A model generated the notes under the pieces. It did no database searches. It was not told the origin of the DNA and saw nothing but the letters and a program-made list of their open reading frames with translations. A stretch of 8,226 nucleotides of DNA, taken from JBFGSX01 sp041581335 (GTDB taxonomy: Archaea; Thermoplasmatota; E2; JACPAO01; JAHFTW01). The stretch is from assembly GCA_041581335.1 (NCBI GenBank), contig JBFIDG010000093.1, forward strand, positions 1 through 8,226, given 5' to 3'. Shown piece after piece: positions 6,115-8,226 of the stretch (positions within the stretch are counted from its first letter, which is position 1; the number at the start of each line of letters is the position of its first letter). A program made the position numbers and the translations under genes.

Positions 6115-6615
6115 CTACGTGATCAAGCGTTCACTGAGGGCCCCGAAGGCCCGTTCCTCGTCTTCGGCGACGTCCTCTTTCTCGTCGAGCCGGACATCAT
6201 CTATCAGGAGCAGGTCCTCGGTCGTGAACTGGAACTTGCGGCGCCAGCTCTGGACCTCCGTCGTCAAGCGGTGCGTGCTCGGGGCTGCGACCTTCAGGAC
6301 GAACGCGTTGGGGCGGTGGCTGAGTTGGTAGCCGCGCAGGATGACCGGCTGGGTCTCCATGAAGCGGGCGAACTCCGCGACCTCTTCTCGGGGGACCTCG
6401 ACGATGAGCCAGCCCATGATGCGCAGGCCCAGACGGCGCGGATCGACGGAGACCCGGTAGCCTTCGATGATGCCGCGGTCTTCGAGTCCGCGGACCCGGT
6501 CGCGGGCCGTCGATTCGGGGATCGATAGCGCTTCGCTGATGCTACGGATCGTGGCCCGGCCGTCGCCGCGCAGGATCTCAAGGATCTGCCGGTCGGGTTC
6601 GTCGATGATGCTCAT
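6115..6615 (-). CDS. Lrp/AsnC-family transcriptional regulator (second gene of pair)
   Basis: This 166-residue protein has the classical Lrp/AsnC layout. An N-terminal helix-turn-helix domain (about 5-52) carries IIDEPDRQILEIL, the recognition helix region IPESTARDRVRGLEDRGII, and the turn GYRVSVDPRRLGL. An effector-binding/oligomerisation RAM-type domain (about 66-142) follows. Such regulators form dimers or octamers and often respond to amino acids; the ligand here cannot be read. After the RAM domain comes a charged tail with EKEDVAEDEE (145-154), longer and more acidic than in a minimal Lrp. The start ATG overlaps the stop codon of the upstream regulator (ATGA), with AGGTGG 4 nt upstream inside the upstream gene. 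The two are therefore almost surely co-transcribed and translationally coupled. The gene is convergent with surface protein 2, ending 54 bp from its stop. Family assignment is strong. Confidence 0.88.
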   Translation of the reverse strand: MSIIDEPDRQILEILRGDGRATIRSISEALSIPESTARDRVRGLEDRGIIEGYRVSVDPRRLGLRIMGWLIVEVPREEVAEFARFMETQPVILRGYQLSHRPNAFVLKVAAPSTHRLTTEVQSWRRKFQFTTEDLLLIDDVRLDEKEDVAEDEERAFGALSERLIT

Positions 6616-7115
6616 CGGGCCACCTGGACTCCGCGGTCAACAGCAGCGGAAGCCGGGGCAGGGTTGTGGCTGGCCTCTTTGAGGGCTGCGCCGAGGGAGA
6701 TGAACTCTGCCAGTTCGTAGCCATGGTTGTAGAGGGACTCGGCCAGGATATCGTGGACGGCGTCCAGCGAGCTGGCCTGCAGTTCGACGACGAGGCCGTA
6801 TTTGCCGTTGGATTCGGAGACGCTGACCACGTTCGGGTGGCCGGCGAGGGCCTTGAAGGCCTGAGGATTGCGGGGGGCGGGCTCGGTCAACGCCAAGACA
6901 TGCACCATGCGGCCCAGGGCAGGGCCATTGATGACGGCGTGGTAGGATCGGATGACTCCCCGACGCTCCATGGAGAGGATGCGGTCACGGACCGCGTTGG
7001 CGCTGAGCTTGAGGGTCTCCGCGATCTGCGCGTAGGGCATCCGACCATGCTTGGCCAGGCATTCTAAGATGCGCAGGTTCACGCGGTCTTCTTGGGTTGT
7101 GTTTCTGGGTTTCAT
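6612..7115 (-). CDS. Lrp/AsnC-family transcriptional regulator (first gene of pair)
   Basis: This 167-residue Lrp/AsnC-type protein has a helix-turn-helix domain at about 10-57 (QEDRVNLRILECLAKHGR; LSANAVRDRILSMERRGVI) and a RAM-type domain at about 68-145. The latter includes the HPNVVSVSESNGKYGLVVEL segment, equivalent to the 'V...TG.YD..V.V' core of the family. A Pro/Ala-rich tail (150-167) follows. It is a clear but distant relative of the downstream regulator; the two RAM domains differ enough to suggest different effectors or a hetero-oligomer (inference). I chose ATG 7115; an in-frame GTG lies 9 bp upstream and a TTG at 7154 would add 13 residues. Neither has a strong ribosome-binding site, and the family normally begins only a few residues before the first helix. 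Its 4-bp ATGA overlap with the downstream gene makes an operon. Confidence 0.87.
   Translation of the reverse strand: MKPRNTTQEDRVNLRILECLAKHGRMPYAQIAETLKLSANAVRDRILSMERRGVIRSYHAVINGPALGRMVHVLALTEPAPRNPQAFKALAGHPNVVSVSESNGKYGLVVELQASSLDAVHDILAESLYNHGYELAEFISLGAALKEASHNPAPASAAVDRGVQVAR
6620..6625 (-). promoter_or_regulatory. Shine-Dalgarno AGGTGG for the second Lrp-type gene
   Basis: On the minus strand AGGTGG stands 4 nt before ATG 6615, inside the last codons of the upstream regulator. It supports coupled translation across the ATGA overlap. Confidence 0.6.
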
Positions 7116-7175
7116 CGTGTCCACGTTCCGCCGACCCGGTTCCGCCGAGAGCAAACGGGTACTACGGTGCGCCCG

Positions 7176-7182
7176 TCATAAG
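7176..7182 (-). promoter_or_regulatory. Possible TATA box for the Lrp-type operon
   Basis: The minus strand reads CTTATGA, preceded by CTAAAGG, a purine-rich BRE-like stretch. It lies 61-67 bp before ATG 7115, giving a leader of roughly 35-40 nt. The match to the archaeal TATA consensus is only fair, and AAATATC near 7205 is an alternative. Confidence 0.35.
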
Positions 7183-7250
7183 CCTTTAGCACCGACTGAC
7201 GAGATATTTGTTGACAGGGCCGCACAAAACGCCCCTTCCACGGATTATCG

Positions 7251-7264
7251 ACATCGCACGATGT
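7251..7264. promoter_or_regulatory. Perfect hyphenated palindrome ACATCG-CA-CGATGT, possible operator
   Basis: Two 6-bp arms are exactly complementary around a 2-bp centre. The site lies about 70-80 bp upstream of the proposed TATA box of the Lrp-type operon. Lrp-family regulators bind palindromic sites of about this size and often autoregulate, so an operator is plausible. No second copy was found by eye. Confidence 0.35.
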
Positions 7265-7416
7265 TATTCGTAGGCCTTTTTGGCCGCTGTATCGGAGCTG
7301 ATGTGTCCATTCTGTCATGAAAACAGTGAATACGTGGCCCGCGGCGCTGAACCATTCAGGAAATCCGGCGCCAGGAATGTGGCATGCTGTGCCCGGCAGC
7401 GCTGGCCACGCCGGGG

Positions 7417-8226
7417 CTAGTCGGCGCGGGCGACGGGGATCTTGTAGAGGTCCGCGGCGGTGCGCCAGCGCAGACACTCCCGCGCCTCGTCGTCGATCTT
7501 CAAGGAGTCCACGAAGTCAAGGTACGGCGACATGTGCACCAGGGGCCAATCGGTGCCGTACATGAGCTTGCGTTCGGCGAGGCCCATGTAGGCGATCATG
7601 TCGTGCAATCGGTTGCGCATGAAGTGCTCGAACTCTGCTTCGAAACCACCCAAGGTCAGGCCCGAGATGTCGGCGTAGACGTTGTCGTTCTTGTACATCA
7701 CTTGCGCCGCATCGACGAACCACGGGTTGCCGGCATGGCACATCACGAACTTCGTGTCAGGGAAATCGACGGCGACGTCGTCGACCAGCAGCGGGTGCGC
7801 GTGGCGCACCTTGGCACCCTTGGCATACGTGTCACCCGTGTGGAACAAGACCGGCACGTCACGCTTGGCGGCGAGCTCGAAGACCGGCGCCAGGCTGGGG
7901 TCGTTGATGGCCATCGGCTCATAACCCGGGTAGACCTTGATGCCTTTGACGCGACCGGCCCGGATGCGGTCGTCGAGGTCATCCAGATCCGTGCGCTCCG
8001 GACCCATCCAACGCAGACCCTCGACGACACTGGTGCGAGGATCGTCACACAATGTGTCCAGGACGCGCTCTACGGACGGCCGGTGGTCGTCGACCTTGTA
8101 GCTCGTGATGACGACGGCGTGATCGACGCCGCGCTCGGCCATCTTCGCGAACAATTCCTCGACCTGGCGCTGCACAGGCACGGCTGCGCCTTGGTGGTAG
8201 TTGTTCAGGTGGACGTGCGCGTCGAT
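7417..8226 (-). CDS. Amidohydrolase family protein (Amidohydrolase_2-like), 5' end cut by window
   Basis: The open frame reaches the right edge without a start codon; 269 residues are visible. It begins with IDAHVHL, the HxH metal motif (H4, H6) that normally lies within the first dozen residues, so only a few codons are missing. An internal GTG at 8181 would discard this motif and is not the start. Further superfamily features are GIKVYPGYEPM (about 95-105), VLFHTGDT with H129, FVMCHAGNPW with H164, and the final-strand motif MYGTDWPL with D226. Together these are the metal ligands and catalytic Asp of a TIM-barrel amidohydrolase, closest in style to the Amidohydrolase_2 family (ACMSD, resorcylate decarboxylases and many uncharacterised hydrolases). 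It is probably a cytoplasmic hydrolase or decarboxylase; the substrate cannot be inferred. It ends in TAG 301 bp before the Lrp-type operon, on the same strand, and is probably a separate unit. Confidence 0.88.
   Translation of the reverse strand: MDAHVHLNNYHQGAAVPVQRQVEELFAKMAERGVDHAVVITSYKVDDHRPSVERVLDTLCDDPRTSVVEGLRWMGPERTDLDDLDDRIRAGRVKGIKVYPGYEPMAINDPSLAPVFELAAKRDVPVLFHTGDTYAKGAKVRHAHPLLVDDVAVDFPDTKFVMCHAGNPWFVDAAQVMYKNDNVYADISGLTLGGFEAEFEHFMRNRLHDMIAYMGLAERKLMYGTDWPLVHMSPYLDFVDSLKIDDEARECLRWRTAADLYKIPVARAD

Larger units (their letters stand above)
7116..7416. other. AT-richer intergenic region upstream of the Lrp-type operon
   Basis: These 301 bp separate the first Lrp-type gene from the stop codon of the amidohydrolase gene. 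I find no gene or tRNA. The part from about 7175 to 7335 is visibly richer in A and T than the rest of the window, as expected for promoter DNA. It holds a TATA-like element (7176-7182), a second AT-rich spot (minus-strand AAATATC near 7203-7209), the palindrome at 7251-7264, a GGCC-TTTTT-GGCC motif (7273-7285), and a near-palindrome ATTCTGT...ACAGTGAAT (7309-7331). On the minus strand TTTT near 7320 could end amidohydrolase transcription, without a clear stem. Confidence 0.55.

Noticed and set aside
7261..7320. Plus-strand ORF of 19 codons with a hydrophobic peptide
   Set aside because: There is no ribosome-binding site or conservation evidence, and its ATG is part of the palindrome. It is too short to support by sequence alone.
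8181..8181. GTG as start of the amidohydrolase gene
   Set aside because: The frame stays open to the window edge and the upstream codons encode the HxH metal motif, so the real start lies outside.
1..8226. CRISPR array, insertion sequence, rRNA or toxin-antitoxin genes
   Set aside because: No regularly spaced direct repeats, transposase motifs, rRNA segments or small paired genes were seen on either strand.

Overview
The window looks like a piece of a GC-rich archaeal chromosome. The evidence is an archaeal/eukaryal-type Trm1 tRNA methyltransferase, a THEP1-family NTPase, a membrane-tethered double winged-helix regulator of the kind frequent in Thermoplasmata-like Euryarchaeota, a pair of Lrp/AsnC regulators, and a good archaeal TATA box upstream of the NTPase. 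A GC-rich member of Thermoplasmatota is my best guess, but that is inference; there is no rRNA or other phylogenetic marker here.

Layout: (1) positions 1-1098, minus strand: a promoter, then the THEP1-type NTPase gene and, 7 bp later, trm1, which runs off the left edge. (2) 1235-1960, minus strand: a protein with two N-terminal membrane helices and two winged-helix domains. (3) 1961-2138: a divergent intergenic region with an imperfect palindrome resembling a dispersed intergenic repeat. (4) 2139-6060, plus strand: two consecutive genes for large, cysteine-free, alanine-rich, membrane-anchored or secreted proteins of 640 and 613 residues. They share an N-terminal membrane anchor, a central 'head', a long repetitive region, a C-terminal signature (VAxDY...W-x6-LD) and a similar polypyrimidine element after the stop codon, so I read them as diverged tandem paralogues. 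(5) 6115-7115, minus strand: two Lrp/AsnC-type regulators in an ATGA-overlapping operon, convergent with the surface-protein genes. (6) 7116-7416: a relatively AT-rich intergenic region with a likely promoter and a perfect 14-bp hyphenated palindrome. (7) 7417-8226, minus strand: an amidohydrolase of the TIM-barrel superfamily whose 5' end lies just beyond the right edge.

The left operon is housekeeping (tRNA modification and nucleotide hydrolysis). The unusual content is the surface-protein pair. Protein 1 has an almost uninterrupted alternation of small/nonpolar and polar residues over about 270 residues (period 2). Protein 2 instead has 11-residue (hendecad) spacing of large hydrophobic residues. 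Two related genes thus appear to carry stalks with different periodicities. A membrane-bound DNA-binding protein is divergent from the pair and two Lrp-type regulators are convergent with it, so local regulation is plausible but not shown by the sequence.
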